A stretch of DNA of 60,354 bases from Burkholderiaceae bacterium (GCA_030654805.1 JAURWR010000119.1:1-60354); one strand, 5' to 3'; numbered from the stretch's first letter, positions 16,796 to 26,607 are shown. Notes: generated by a model from the letters alone, not told the origin. Program-made: numbers and translations.

Positions 16796-17789
16796 TGCTT
16801 GCTCCCAGCCAGCTCGCACTCGAGCTGGACAACAGTTGATCGACTTTCAGCGCATAGCGCCCGTTCGAGATGCCGTAATGGCAGTCCAGCACCGGCACAC
16901 CAGAAATCTTGGCCTGGATGCCCGGCTGCAGGTCGAGCTCGATGAAGTCGCCGGCCTTGAACGACAGCAGTTGCTCGACGGTGGCCGGCGCGGTCGCCAG
17001 TTCGGCCACCAGTTCCACCTCGGCCGACTGGATCTGTTCCTTCATCAGGTTGACCCAGCGACGATCGGGCTCGGTGCTGTCGCCCTGCATCGTCGAATAC
17101 AGCACGTCGCGGATCGGCTCCAGCGTGGAATACGGAATGCAGAAGTGAACCGTTCCGGTCGAATCACCGACCTCGAGCGTGAACGACGTGCACACCATGA
17201 TCTCGCTGGGGGTCGCGATGTTCGCGAACTGCGGCTGCATCTCCGAGCGCTGGTACTCGAGATCGAGTGGATAGATGCCGACCCAGGCCTTCTTGTATTC
17301 GGCGGTGATGACATCGACCAACCGCATGATGATGCGTTGCTCGGTCGGCGAGAAATCTCGGCCCTCGATGCGGGTGTGGTACTTGCCCGCTCCCCCGAAC
17401 AGCGCATCGATCACCGCGAACACCAGCGTCGGGTCGCACACGATCAGCCCGCTTCCGCGCAACGGCTTGACGCTGACGATGTTGAAGTTGGTCGGCACCA
17501 CGATCTCGCGCAGGAAGGCGCTGTACTTCTGCACCTTGATGCCGCCGATCGACACCTCGGGGCTCTTGCGGATCATGTTGAACAGCCCGATGCGGATGTT
17601 GCGGGCAAAGCGCTCGCTGATGATCTCCATCGTGGGCATGCGCCCGCGAACGATGCGTTCCTGGCTGGAGATGTCGTAGTTGCGGATACCGCCCTGCTGC
17701 ACCTCCTCGTGCTCGAGCTTCTGGCTCTCACCGGTGATGCCCTGGAGCAGCGCATCGACTTCGTCTTGCGAAAGGATCTGCTGACTCAT
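16788..17789 (-). CDS. fliM: Flagellar motor switch protein FliM
   Basis: FliM (333 residues) is the CheY-P binding C-ring protein. The N-terminal CheY-binding peptide LSQDEVDALLQG is intact. The middle domain contains the GGxG-type loop as LFGGAGKYHTRIEGRDFSPTE, and the C-terminal SpoA domain ends near residue 320. It overlaps fliN and lies 13 bp after fliL. Confidence 0.97.
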   Translation of the reverse strand: MSQQILSQDEVDALLQGITGESQKLEHEEVQQGGIRNYDISSQERIVRGRMPTMEIISERFARNIRIGLFNMIRKSPEVSIGGIKVQKYSAFLREIVVPTNFNIVSVKPLRGSGLIVCDPTLVFAVIDALFGGAGKYHTRIEGRDFSPTEQRIIMRLVDVITAEYKKAWVGIYPLDLEYQRSEMQPQFANIATPSEIMVCTSFTLEVGDSTGTVHFCIPYSTLEPIRDVLYSTMQGDSTEPDRRWVNLMKEQIQSAEVELVAELATAPATVEQLLSFKAGDFIELDLQPGIQAKISGVPVLDCHYGISNGRYALKVDQLLSSSSASWLGASNV

Positions 17790-17802
17790 CTCGGGCGCGT
17801 GC

Positions 17803-18474
17803 TCACTGAATGATGAAGCTGGAGAAATTGACGCTGGTCACCGGATTGGGGACGCCCGCGGCCTTCTTCTTCTTTTTCTTCTTCGGCTTGGGGGCCTCCT
17901 CGGTGTCGGGATCCGCAGACGCGTCGTGCTCCGGCGTGTCGGCTTCCTCTTCGGCGGCGACCTCGATGCCCATCGGGCGCACCGCTTCGCGCATGATCTC
18001 GGCGGCGAGCTTTTCCTTGCCGCGGCGCTCAAGCAGCTCCTTCGATGTCTTGTGCGCCAGCACCATCAGGATGCCGTTGCGCACCGCAGGCAGGTACAGC
18101 TTCAACTCATCGGCGAAATGCGGATCGTCGACCTGCAGGGTGATGCCGATCTGGGCATAACGCTCGGTGTCGCGATCGGCCAGGTTCACCACGAACGGGT
18201 CCAGCGGAACAAACACCGGTGGGCCCTTGTGCTTGTCCTTCTTCGCGTGCTCGTCCTTGGCTGGCGCGGCCTCTTCGCCATCTTCGCCTTCGGCAGCGGC
18301 GGCTTCGGCGGCTGCGGCCTTCTGCTTCATCATGTAGACCGCTGCACCGCCGCCGGCCAGCACCACCAGAAGCACCGCAGCGATGATGATGATGAGTTTT
18401 TTCTTGCCCTTCTTCGGAGCGGCGTCACCACCTTCAGCGTCGGCGGCGGGTGCAGTGGCTGCGGCAGTGGCCAT
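17803..18474 (-). CDS. fliL: Flagellar basal body protein FliL
   Basis: FliL (223 residues) associates with stators. It has a Lys-rich cytoplasmic start, one membrane segment (LIIIIAAVLLVVLAGGGAAVY, about 26-46), an Ala/Glu/Lys-rich linker and the FliL domain (FVPLDPFVVNLADRDTERYAQ). The C-terminal part is extended by an acidic stretch and a run of seven lysines before the conserved ending VNFSSFIIQ. AAGGAA precedes the ATG. It starts the fliLMNOPQR group, downstream of a 700-bp repeat-rich gap. Confidence 0.95.
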   Translation of the reverse strand: MATAAATAPAADAEGGDAAPKKGKKKLIIIIAAVLLVVLAGGGAAVYMMKQKAAAAEAAAAEGEDGEEAAPAKDEHAKKDKHKGPPVFVPLDPFVVNLADRDTERYAQIGITLQVDDPHFADELKLYLPAVRNGILMVLAHKTSKELLERRGKEKLAAEIMREAVRPMGIEVAAEEEADTPEHDASADPDTEEAPKPKKKKKKKAAGVPNPVTSVNFSSFIIQ

Positions 18475-18708
18475 GAGAGTTCCTTCAGGTGATCAACGCA
18501 ATCCGGCGTCGCCACGCTGGCTTGCCAGGTGTCGACAGTCGATTCATTATCAAAATGGCGCTTGCGACTGAAGCGTCGATAAGGGACTGAAAGAGGGCTG
18601 ATTTGGCGATTGCGTTCGCTGGTCGCTCGGGGTTCGTCCCGACGGACGTGTTGGCCGTTCGGTGCGGCGCGGCGGGACCCGCCCCGACAGGCGGGGTTTG
18701 CCTTGCTG
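18475..18708. promoter_or_regulatory. Upstream region of fliL outside the palindrome
   Basis: This stretch should contain any fliL promoter. GG-N10-GC spacing for sigma-54 was checked by eye and not found, and no FliA-type GCCGATAA reads toward fliL. 18600-18700 is GC-rich and repeat-like (GGCGGGACCCGCCCCGACAGG can form a hairpin with GGCGGGG). Confidence 0.35.
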
Positions 18709-19166
18709 GCAGCCCGCCGGGTTTCGGCCCGGCTGCCGAGTAACTTTCATTTGCGGGCCCAAATGAAAGTCACCAAAGCAAAGGGCCTGAACACCAGCCG
18801 ATTTGGCCGTCACGCTGCGGCCAGAAGGCTGACGGCCAAGGCTCTGGCACGAGAACGGTCACCGCACTACGCCCTTGGTTTCCTCGCTAACGCCAAGCCG
18901 CTTGTTATCGACACGGCTCGACCCTGCGGGTCTTCGTGGCGATGACCCGCAGGGTCGAGCCGTGTCGATACCAAGTCGTCTGAATGTGGGCGAGGTAACC
19001 GCTGAAGGGGTTCGACGACTGTTCTCGTGCCAGAGCCTCTGAAGAAGGTGTGTAGCCGAAGCGAGCCGCTCAAATGGCTGGTGTTCGGCCCCTCTTCTTT
19101 GGTTACTTTCTTCTGGGGCAGCAGAAGAAAGTGACTCGGCAGCCGGGCCGAAACCCGGCGGGCTGC
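18709..19166. repeat. 458-bp imperfect palindrome with self-folding arms
   Basis: The two halves are inverted copies of one another about position 18938. The outermost 33 bases of each arm are identical as inverted copies. The centre is a perfect 27-bp inverted repeat (18906-18932 and 18944-18970) around an 11-base loop. GGCTCTGGCACGAGAAC lies at mirror positions (from 18840 and to 19037). Each arm also holds its own perfect 11-bp hairpin: 18743-18770 (ACTTTCATTTG/CAAATGAAAGT) and 19105-19132 (ACTTTCTTCTG/CAGAAGAAAGT). No gene or clear target-site duplication is seen. A related fragment is at 148-205. Confidence 0.85.
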
Positions 19167-19187
19167 ATCGAAAGAAAGAACAACAGA

Positions 19188-20606
19188 TCAAGCGTAAAGA
19201 TCCAGAGCCGCTCCCGCACGAGGTCGCGCCGCCGCCACCACCACCGGCGCGTCCTCCGCCGTGGCGGAACGATCCGCGCCCCGCGACGACAACACAGCCG
19301 GCTCCTGCCGCTTCCGCGCATGCTCCGACACGCCGCCGCCGCTCAGCGTGAAGCCGGCTTCCTGAAGAGACGCAGCGAGTTCGGCCCAGCCGGCTTCGAT
19401 GACCTGACGGGTCTGCGCCAGGTCGGCGCTGAAGTCGACGCGTGCCTGATCGCCATTCATCGTGATCTGCACCGACACCGGGCCCATGTCGGCCGGGTTC
19501 AGCCGCAGTTCGGCCTGGTGAATGCCATCGCGCGCCAGCAGGCTGACTTGCAGGCCGAGCGCCTCGTGGAAGCCGCCGTCGGTAAGCGGCGTCGCGACCG
19601 TGGAGGTGGGCACCGCAGGCGCCGAGGCATCGATGCCTCGCGACTGCATCGACGCACCTGACGCACCGACCGCCCACGCGGGCGGGGTCGCGAGGTCGCT
19701 TCCCAGACGCAGTTGGCGCTCGGATTCCGGTCGCACGCCGGCCGACAGCATCGCCAGACTGGCCAGCGCGTCGTCGGGTGGCGAGCCGCTGGCGGGGGGC
19801 CGTTCGACATCGATCGCGAGCGAGGTCTTGTCGGTGGGTTCCGGGGTGGCCGCATCGCGTTCGGTGGCATCACTCGACGCCATGGGATCGGCGGGCAGAA
19901 ATTGCTCGACGCCGGCATCGCCCGGATCTGTCGCAGCAACGGGCCTTCCAGCCGCAAGCGGGGCGGCTTCGCCCAGGGCAACGGTCCTGCCTTCGGCGGT
20001 CGCAGTCGGTGGCAAGACCGGTGGCATGGGCAGAACACCCCAGGCGACGAGCGATGCCAGATCTGCCGCAGTCGGGGCTTCCGCAACGGCAGAAGGCGGC
20101 TGACCGTTCGGGTCGGTGATGGTGTCGGTGGCAGCAGAGCCAGGCGCGGCCACATCGACCGCCCCCTTCCCCGCCAACAGCGGATATTTCAAACGCGTGG
20201 TCGCAGGCCGCTCCGTGGGCAGCGCGGGCGACATCGATTCGGTGGTGCCTGCTTCCTCCATCTGAGGGGCGTCCTGCGTCGACTCGGGTTGGCAGGCACC
20301 GCTGTCAGCAGGGCATGAATCCGCCGCGTCGGCACGCGGACTCGGCGTCGCCGAATCAGGCCGGTGTGGCGCAGCGCCCTTGCCGTCCGCAGCAACGGCT
20401 CGCTGCGACGCGTCGGCCGCTTTCTGGCTGCGCACCAGCAGACGAGAAAAATCCGAGCTGCTGTCGCCCTGCGATGTGCCTGCGGCCTTCGGCTTGGTCA
20501 CGGCATGGCTCGCGGCGTTCGTCGCACCGGGCGTGTTCGGCGCCTTGAGGAACGGCAACCGTGCCGCCGCGTTCGAATTCAGCGAGCTCACAGCGCACCC
20601 GCCCAT
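19188..20606 (-). CDS. fliK: Flagellar hook-length control protein FliK
   Basis: FliK (472 residues from ATG 20606) is the secreted ruler that triggers the FlhB switch. Most of it is Ala/Ser/Pro/Thr-rich with little conservation, as usual. The C-terminal Flg_hook domain is clear: LRLNPADMGPVSVQITMNGD, RVDFSADLAQTRQVIEAG and LAASLQEAGFTLSGGGVS. A GTG at 20591 overlapping the fliJ TGA (GTGA) is an equally plausible start. It is directly followed downstream by the large palindrome. Confidence 0.92.
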   Translation of the reverse strand: MGGCAVSSLNSNAAARLPFLKAPNTPGATNAASHAVTKPKAAGTSQGDSSSDFSRLLVRSQKAADASQRAVAADGKGAAPHRPDSATPSPRADAADSCPADSGACQPESTQDAPQMEEAGTTESMSPALPTERPATTRLKYPLLAGKGAVDVAAPGSAATDTITDPNGQPPSAVAEAPTAADLASLVAWGVLPMPPVLPPTATAEGRTVALGEAAPLAAGRPVAATDPGDAGVEQFLPADPMASSDATERDAATPEPTDKTSLAIDVERPPASGSPPDDALASLAMLSAGVRPESERQLRLGSDLATPPAWAVGASGASMQSRGIDASAPAVPTSTVATPLTDGGFHEALGLQVSLLARDGIHQAELRLNPADMGPVSVQITMNGDQARVDFSADLAQTRQVIEAGWAELAASLQEAGFTLSGGGVSEHARKRQEPAVLSSRGADRSATAEDAPVVVAAARPRAGAALDLYA

Positions 20607-21058
20607 CCGCCGGCGCCTTGCAGATTCCACGCGGCGCGCGCTGCGAACTCGTCGGTGGCCTTCTGTTCGCGCCGATCGACCGCAACGCGCACGTCGGCGA
20701 CGCGGCGCTCGATCAGCTTGCGCACCGAGGCCACGCGGATCTCGCTGTCGCGCAATGCGAGCCGAGCCTGTTCGAGCTCGGCTTCGGCCTGCGCAGTGAC
20801 GCGGCGCTGCTGCTCGACCGCCTGCGTCAGACGCTCCATGAAGCCCCGATAGCAGTTGACCAGCTCCATCCGTCCATCGGTACGGAAATTGTTGGCCCAG
20901 CGCTGTTCGTATTCGCGCCGGTAGACCACCAACTGCTCCAGCTGCGCAGCCGCCGTCCGCTGTGCGGTGGCGGCCCGCTGGCAGCCGGCGGCCAGCTCGT
21001 CGCGCTCGCGTTCGGTCTGACCCAGCAGGGTCATCACGGGTTGCAGTGAGTTCATCAT
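20588..21058 (-). CDS. fliJ: Flagellar export chaperone-escort protein FliJ
   Basis: FliJ (156 residues) binds the FliI ATPase and FlhA. It is predicted to be almost entirely helical coiled coil, rich in Arg, Glu, Gln and Ala (VVYRREYEQRW, LEQARLALRDSEIRVASVRKL), with the family GYRGFMERL-like segment NCYRGFMERLTQAVEQQ. Its place between fliI and fliK confirms it. The start is either the first or second of two adjacent ATGs. Confidence 0.92.
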   Translation of the reverse strand: MMNSLQPVMTLLGQTERERDELAAGCQRAATAQRTAAAQLEQLVVYRREYEQRWANNFRTDGRMELVNCYRGFMERLTQAVEQQRRVTAQAEAELEQARLALRDSEIRVASVRKLIERRVADVRVAVDRREQKATDEFAARAAWNLQGAGGWAGAL

Positions 21059-21104
21059 GAAAGCCTTCTCTTCAGGGTTTCTGGACGTTCAACGAGACCC
21101 GGGA

Positions 21105-22574
21105 TCAACCGGCCATCACCGCACTCAACCACTGCACGCTGTCGGCGAGCGTGGCGGGCTGGTGCATGTCCTGCTGCAAGAACTGGGTCATCGGCGCATG
21201 CAGTCGCACCGCGCTGTCGAGTTCGCTGTCGTGGCCCGGGGCATAGGCGCCGAGCTGGATCAGGTCGCGCGCCTTCTGGTGCTTCGAGTGCAACTGGCGG
21301 AAACGCCGCGCCGCGTCGACGTGCTGGGGCGGCGACACCTGGGTCATCACACGCGAGATCGAGCGCTCGACATCGATCGCTGGATAGTGACCGGCCTCGG
21401 CCAGCTCGCGCGACAACACGATGTGGCCGTCGAGGATGCCGCGCGCCGCATCGGCGATCGGATCCTGCGGGTCGTCGCCTTCGGTCAGCACGGTGTAGAT
21501 CGCGGTGATCGAGCCACTGCCGGCCATGCCGTTGCCGCTGCGTTCGACCAGCTGCGGCAACTTGGCAAAGCAGCTCGGCGGATAGCCCTTGGTGGCCGGT
21601 GGCTCGCCGATGGCGAGTGCGATCTCGCGCTGCGCCATCGCATAGCGCGTCAGCGAATCCATCAGCAGCAGCACGTGCTGGCCCCGGTCGCGGAAGTGCT
21701 CGGCGATCGCCGTCGCATAGTTGGCGCCCTGCATGCGGGTGAGCGGCGGCGAATCGGCCGGCGCGGCCACCACCACCGAACGCGCCAGGCCGTCGGTGCC
21801 GAGGATGTCCTCGATGAATTCCTTGACTTCACGGCCACGCTCGCCGATCAGCCCGACGACGATCACATCGGCCTCGGTGTAGCGGGCCATCATGCCCATC
21901 AGCACCGACTTGCCGACGCCGGTGCCGGCGAACAGGCCCAGGCGCTGGCCGCGACCGACGGTCAGCATCGAATTGATCGCCCGCACGCCGGTATCCAACG
22001 GACGGCGCACCGGATCGCGGTCCATCGCATTGATCGGGCGGCGCACCAGCGGCTCGTCATGCACATCGGCGAGCGGGCCCTTGCGGTCCATCGGATGTCC
22101 CTGCGAATCGACGACGCGGCCGAGCAGTCCGTCACCGACCGGCAGATGCAACGTGCGGTCCAGGCTGCGCCGCCACGGGTGACGCGCCGCGCCGAGGAGC
22201 AGCGGCACGCTCGGCGACGACTTGGGAACCACCCGCGCGCCGCTGGCCAGTCCGTGCACGTCGCCGGTGGGCATCAGGTACGTGCGGTCGCCGGAAAAGC
22301 CGACGACCTCGGCCTGCACCGGACGCTGACCCTTCATGTGCACCTCGCACACCGAGCCGACCGGCTCGCGGATGCCGGCCGCCTCGAGCACCAGGCCCGC
22401 GACACGCACCAGCAGGCCCTGGGTTTCCAGCGGGACCGGGTCGGCCGTGAACATCTTCAGCGCGTCGAGGTAGCGCGTCCATTCCGCAGCCCGACCGGTC
22501 GGCGCTTGCTGGTCTGTCTGGGCCGCACGCGCGACGCGCTGCAGTGCATCGTTCTCGCTCGGGCTGTTGATCAT
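21105..22574 (-). CDS. fliI: Flagellum-specific export ATPase FliI
   Basis: FliI (489 residues) is the F1-beta-like ATPase of the export apparatus. It has the P-loop AGTGVGKS (216-223), Walker [21 protein letters not shown], and the family segment [23 protein letters not shown]. The ATG at 22574 overlaps the fliH stop (ATGA), so the much longer open frame upstream is not used. The N-terminal 40 residues are longer than in E. coli FliI. Confidence 0.97.
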   Translation of the reverse strand: MINSPSENDALQRVARAAQTDQQAPTGRAAEWTRYLDALKMFTADPVPLETQGLLVRVAGLVLEAAGIREPVGSVCEVHMKGQRPVQAEVVGFSGDRTYLMPTGDVHGLASGARVVPKSSPSVPLLLGAARHPWRRSLDRTLHLPVGDGLLGRVVDSQGHPMDRKGPLADVHDEPLVRRPINAMDRDPVRRPLDTGVRAINSMLTVGRGQRLGLFAGTGVGKSVLMGMMARYTEADVIVVGLIGERGREVKEFIEDILGTDGLARSVVVAAPADSPPLTRMQGANYATAIAEHFRDRGQHVLLLMDSLTRYAMAQREIALAIGEPPATKGYPPSCFAKLPQLVERSGNGMAGSGSITAIYTVLTEGDDPQDPIADAARGILDGHIVLSRELAEAGHYPAIDVERSISRVMTQVSPPQHVDAARRFRQLHSKHQKARDLIQLGAYAPGHDSELDSAVRLHAPMTQFLQQDMHQPATLADSVQWLSAVMAG

Positions 22575-23323
22575 GTCTGTTCCTCGTCGGCCGGCAAGTC
22601 GGCGCCAGCATCCGGTTCGTCGGTCCACTCGGTGACCGATCCGAGCGCCGCAGCGGCCCGGCGCCAGCGCGCGGGCACGGTGCTGTCGACGCTCGCGATG
22701 TCGCTGTCGACGCGGCAGCCACCCCGAGCGATGGAGGCATCGCTGATCAGCCGCGCGCCGCGCGCGTCGAGCACCTCGGACGCGCCTCGGGCCACCAGCG
22801 GCTGATCGTCGGGATGCACGCGCACGGTGATGTGCCGGGCACTGAGCAGCAGCGCCTCGACCGCCTCCTGCGCCACCGCCGCGACCAGCTCCGGTCGCAC
22901 GGCCAGTTCGCTGCGCACGACCTGACGCGCCATCGACGTCGCGCACACCGCGATCGCCTGCGCGAGTTGCTGCTGCAGCCCGTCGAGCTGCACACCGTGC
23001 GACTCCACCAGCCGGCCGAGCTGAGCCGTGATCTGCGCGGCATAGCTCTGCTTGAATTCATCCAGGGCCGACAGGCCGTCGCGGTAACCATCCTGGTAGC
23101 CGCTCTGGCGCGCCGCGCGCAGTTGCGTCGCCAGCAGCTCCGCCGGCGGCACCGACTCAACGGCGGGGGCTCCGGTGCCGGCTCGGGGTGCCGTCCCACT
23201 CGACAGCGCATCGGGGTTCCACGCCTCGAACGAAGCCAGCTCCTCGCGCGGAATGAAACGCGAGTAGACCGAGCTCTTGCCACCTTCCGGAGGCGGGACG
23301 TTCTTGAACTTAGAGGAAGTCAT
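22571..23323 (-). CDS. fliH: Flagellar assembly protein FliH
   Basis: FliH (250 residues) is the negative regulator and stator of FliI. The N-terminus ([20 protein letters not shown]) is typical of betaproteobacterial FliH. The central helix has Gly-spaced [12 protein letters not shown], and the C-terminal domain resembles the V-ATPase E subunit ([36 protein letters not shown]). It overlaps fliG by 14 bp and fliI by 4 bp. Confidence 0.94.
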   Translation of the reverse strand: MTSSKFKNVPPPEGGKSSVYSRFIPREELASFEAWNPDALSSGTAPRAGTGAPAVESVPPAELLATQLRAARQSGYQDGYRDGLSALDEFKQSYAAQITAQLGRLVESHGVQLDGLQQQLAQAIAVCATSMARQVVRSELAVRPELVAAVAQEAVEALLLSARHITVRVHPDDQPLVARGASEVLDARGARLISDASIARGGCRVDSDIASVDSTVPARWRRAAAALGSVTEWTDEPDAGADLPADEEQT

Positions 23324-24317
23324 CGTCGCTGCCGCTCGTCAACTGGATCTGGCCTTCGTCGGCCAGGCGGCGAACGATCTTCAGCAGTTCCTTCTGCTCG
23401 TTCTCGACCTCGCTGACGCGCACCGGTCCGCGCGAATCGAGATCCTCGCGCAGCGTCTCGGCCGCACGCGTCGACATGTTGCGGAACACCTTCTCGCGCA
23501 TCTCGGGGGTCGCGCCTTTGAGGGCGATGACCAGCGACTCGGTCTGCACTTCCTTCATCAGCGTCTGTATCGCCTTGTCCTCGAGCTTCTCGAGATCATC
23601 GAAGGTGAACATGTTGTCCATGATCTTCTGGGCCAGATCGTTGTCGGCTTCGCGGATGTAGTCGAGCACCGAGGTCTCGATGCTGCCGCCCATCATGTTG
23701 ATGATTTCGGCCGCCGGCTTGACGCCGCCGAGCGACGCCTTGCGCATGCGCTCGCCACCGGCCAGCACCTTGCTCATCACCTCGTTGAGGTCCTTCAACG
23801 CCGACGGCTGGACGCCGTCCAGCGTGGCGATGCGCACCAGCACCTCGTTGCGTTGCCGCTCGGTGAACAGCTTCAGCACCGATGCCGACTGGTCGTAGTC
23901 GAGGTGCACCAGGATGGCCGCGACGATCTGCGGGTGCTCGTTGCGCAGCAACTCGGCCACCGAAACCGGATCCATCCATTTCAGGCTTTCAATGCCCGAC
24001 ACGTCGTTGCCCTGCAGGATGCGGTCGATCAGCAGGTTGGCCTTTTCATCGCCGAGCGCACGTCGCAGCACGCTCTTCACGTACTCGTCGTTGTCAGCGA
24101 CGAGCATGCTCTGGAGACCGGCCATCTGGGTGAACTTGCCAATCACGCCCTCGACGCGGTCGCGCGTCACCGCCTTCATCTTGGCGATGGTCTCGCCCAA
24201 CGCCTGGACTTCCTTCGGGAGCAGGTGCTTGAAGACCTCGGCGGCCTCTTCCTCGCCGAGCGACATCAGCAGGATGGCTGCGTCCTCCAGGCTGCCCGCT
24301 TCTGGCTCGGCGCTCAT
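23310..24317 (-). CDS. fliG: Flagellar motor switch protein FliG
   Basis: FliG (335 residues) couples the MS ring to stators. The N-terminal domain starts LEDAAILLMSLGEEEAAEVF, the middle domain holds EHPQIVAAILVHLD (EHPQ motif), and the C-terminal domain carries the charged torque helix with KIMDNMFTFDDLEKLEDKAIQ and ATPEMREKVFRNMSTRAAE. It begins 43 bp after fliF. Confidence 0.97.
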   Translation of the reverse strand: MSAEPEAGSLEDAAILLMSLGEEEAAEVFKHLLPKEVQALGETIAKMKAVTRDRVEGVIGKFTQMAGLQSMLVADNDEYVKSVLRRALGDEKANLLIDRILQGNDVSGIESLKWMDPVSVAELLRNEHPQIVAAILVHLDYDQSASVLKLFTERQRNEVLVRIATLDGVQPSALKDLNEVMSKVLAGGERMRKASLGGVKPAAEIINMMGGSIETSVLDYIREADNDLAQKIMDNMFTFDDLEKLEDKAIQTLMKEVQTESLVIALKGATPEMREKVFRNMSTRAAETLREDLDSRGPVRVSEVENEQKELLKIVRRLADEGQIQLTSGSDDDFL

Positions 24318-24360
24318 GGCGGGGTCACCCGGTCAAGAGGGAAAAGTGCGTTCATGCTCG

Positions 24361-26040
24361 TCATGCCGGCTGGCCGGCGACCCAGCCGCGCACGATCTGC
24401 GCCACCGCCGCCGGGTTGCTCTTGGCCAGGATTCGCGCGGCATCCAGATTCGCGGTGTCGCGAGGGGCCTCCAGCAACTTCGCCGAGGCCGCAGCAGGCA
24501 AGCCAGGCATTTCCTCGACGTCGGAGACGCTGGCATCGACCACGCTGCCCGGCAGTGGTACGGCAGGTGCCAGCGCGGCATTCAGCCCCGGCTTGATCAT
24601 TCCGAAGAACACCAGCAGCGCGACCAGCGACAGGCCGGCCGGCACCGCAGCGGCGCGCAGCATGTCGATCAGTTCCGGCTGCTTCCACAGCGGGGTGTCG
24701 ACGACGGTGATCGGATCGATCTTGAACGGTGCGTTGATGACTCGCACCGAGTCGCCGCGTTCCTTGTTGAAACCGATGCTTTCCTGCACCAGCGCGGTCA
24801 GCTTCTCCAGTTCATCGGGAGCCAGTGGCACCTGCGTGACCTTGCCCTTGGGGTCGGTGACGCTGCGGTTGTTGACCACCACCGCCGCGTTCAGCCGCTT
24901 GATGTTGCCGGTCGCGTTCCGTGTCACGCGCACGGTCTTGTCGACCTCGAAATTGGTCACGGCCTCGCGCCGGCTGTTGCCGCCTGCGCCGCCCGCTTGC
25001 GCGGTCTGCAACGGTGCGGCTGCACCGGTGATCGGCGCGGCTGCCGGCAGCGGTGGCTGGTTGCTCGTCGCACCCGGCACGCCCGAGGCCTGCGCCGGAT
25101 TGCTGCCCGATTGCTCGGTCGTCTGCTGGCTGCGCACCGTCGCCGGGGCGCTGGCGCCCTGGTTCGGCTTGTAGGCCTCCTCGGTCGATTCGATCTGCAC
25201 GAAGTCGATGTCGGCAGTCACGTTGGCGCGCAGGTTCTCGCGTCCGACCACCGGCTCCAGCAACTCGAAGATGCGCTTGCTGTAACCCTGCTCGACCTGG
25301 GCGACGTACTGCAGCTGCTGTGCGTCGAGTCCCGCCTGCTGCCCGACATCGGGCGGCGACGAGATCAATGCGCCGGTCTGGTCGAGAACGCTGACGGCCT
25401 TCGGGCTCATCTCGGGCACGCTGCTCGATATCAGATGCACGATGCCGGCCACCTGACCGCGATCGAGCGTGCGCCCGGCATGCAACGACAGCACCACCGA
25501 GGCGCTGGGCTTTTGCTGTTCGCGAAAGAAACCGTTCTGGTTCGGCAAGGCCAGGTGAACGCGGGCACTTTCAACCGCAGCCAGCGATCCGATCGAACGG
25601 CTCAGTTCGCCTTCGAGTCCGCGCTGGAAGGTCAGTCGCTCCTGGAACTGCGTCTGCCCGAAGCGGGCGCTGTCCATCATCTCGAAACCGCCGACCGAAG
25701 CCTTCGGCAATCCAGCGGATGCGAGCTTCAGACGGGCATCGTGCACCTTCGAGGCAGGCACCAGGATCGCCGCGCCGCCGTCGGAGTGGCGGTACGGAAT
25801 GTTCATCTGCGAGAGCTGCGCAATGATCGCGCCGCCGTCCTTGTCCGACAGGTTCGCGTAGAGCACCTTGTAGTCGCCCTCATTGCGCCAGATGACCAGT
25901 GCGACCACGACGGCGAGCAGGGCGGCAGCGCCCAGGCCGAGGTTGAACTTGCTCTTCGCCGGCAAGGCGGCGAGCCGGGCGCCGAAACCCGGGGCGGTGG
26001 CCACGACGCCGGGTGATTTCAGGGTGACTGCGTTGTCCAT
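24361..26040 (-). CDS. fliF: Flagellar MS-ring protein FliF
   Basis: FliF (559 residues) forms the MS ring. Two membrane segments flank the periplasmic part (LGLGAAALLAVVVALVIW, about 33-50, and AVPAGLSLVALLVFFGMI near 475). Ring-building motifs include LYANLSDKDGGAI, VHLALPNQNGF and the long Ala/Gly/Gln-rich loop around 290-340. The C-terminus (AARILAKSNPAAVAQIVRGW) is the FliG-binding tail. It diverges from fliE. Confidence 0.96.
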   Translation of the reverse strand: MDNAVTLKSPGVVATAPGFGARLAALPAKSKFNLGLGAAALLAVVVALVIWRNEGDYKVLYANLSDKDGGAIIAQLSQMNIPYRHSDGGAAILVPASKVHDARLKLASAGLPKASVGGFEMMDSARFGQTQFQERLTFQRGLEGELSRSIGSLAAVESARVHLALPNQNGFFREQQKPSASVVLSLHAGRTLDRGQVAGIVHLISSSVPEMSPKAVSVLDQTGALISSPPDVGQQAGLDAQQLQYVAQVEQGYSKRIFELLEPVVGRENLRANVTADIDFVQIESTEEAYKPNQGASAPATVRSQQTTEQSGSNPAQASGVPGATSNQPPLPAAAPITGAAAPLQTAQAGGAGGNSRREAVTNFEVDKTVRVTRNATGNIKRLNAAVVVNNRSVTDPKGKVTQVPLAPDELEKLTALVQESIGFNKERGDSVRVINAPFKIDPITVVDTPLWKQPELIDMLRAAAVPAGLSLVALLVFFGMIKPGLNAALAPAVPLPGSVVDASVSDVEEMPGLPAAASAKLLEAPRDTANLDAARILAKSNPAAVAQIVRGWVAGQPA

Positions 26041-26257
26041 CGTTCTCGTTCAAGTCGGATGCGGGGCCGAAAGGACCGGCCGATGGCGTCGATTATTCGA
26101 ACGCCGGACGTCGTTCCAAGGACCGAACAGCGAACCAAACCCGGGCCAGTTCGCGCCATCGCGGCGACACCGGCTGGCTACGATTCCCATCAACGATTCA
26201 TCCCGTGCAGGCGCCAGGACGCTGGTCGCCGCACAGGGTGCTTGAAAGGGGGTCGCA
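26041..26257. promoter_or_regulatory. Divergent promoter region between fliF and fliE
   Basis: This 217-bp gap must contain promoters for the fliF operon (leftward) and fliE (rightward). fliE has AGGGGG shortly before its ATG. No convincing sigma-54 (GG-N10-GC) or FliA-type site was found by eye, so these early genes may use a sigma-70 promoter under a master regulator, which is inference. Confidence 0.45.
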
Positions 26258-26581
26258 ATGAATGTCACGCTCAAGCCGTTCGACTTCGCCCAGGCAGTGG
26301 CCCGGGCGGGCATGAACACCCAAGGGCTGCCACTGAAGAAGGCGCAGGCCGCCGAGGACGGGGGCTTCCAGAAGGCGTTGACGCAGGCGATCCAGTCGGT
26401 CAGCAGCAGCCAGATGCAGGCGACACAGATGCAGCGCGAGGTGCAGCTGGACAACCCGAACGTGAGCATCGAAGAGACCATGGTCGCGATGCAGAAGGCG
26501 CAGATCGGCTTCCAGGCGACGCTGCAGGTGCGCAACAAGCTGGTCCAGGCCTACAGCGACATCATGAACATGCAGGTGTAG
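26258..26581 (+). CDS. fliE: Flagellar hook-basal body protein FliE
   Basis: FliE (107 residues) joins the MS ring to the rod. The C-terminal part is well conserved: NVSIEETMVAMQKAQIGFQATLQVRNKLVQAYSD-type residues, ending IMNMQV. It is transcribed away from fliF and converges on a small unknown gene 26 bp away. Confidence 0.96.
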   Translation: MNVTLKPFDFAQAVARAGMNTQGLPLKKAQAAEDGGFQKALTQAIQSVSSSQMQATQMQREVQLDNPNVSIEETMVAMQKAQIGFQATLQVRNKLVQAYSDIMNMQV

Positions 26582-26607
26582 TGCATGGCAGCCCTGCGCA
26601 CGGCGGG

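Noticed and set aside
18475-18620. Possible sigma-54 promoter upstream of fliL (TGGCAAG and TGGCGAC-GCCGGA-TTGC)
   Set aside because: The spacing between GG and GC is not the required ten bases in either candidate.
18841-18860. TGGCACGAGAACGGTC as a sigma-54 -24/-12 element
   Set aside because: The -24 half matches but no TTGC follows at the right distance, and the sequence is part of the repeated palindrome arm.
18859-19677. Minus-strand frame crossing the palindrome into fliK
   Set aside because: It is in a different frame from fliK, spans inverted repeats and has no domain; treated as non-coding repeat DNA.
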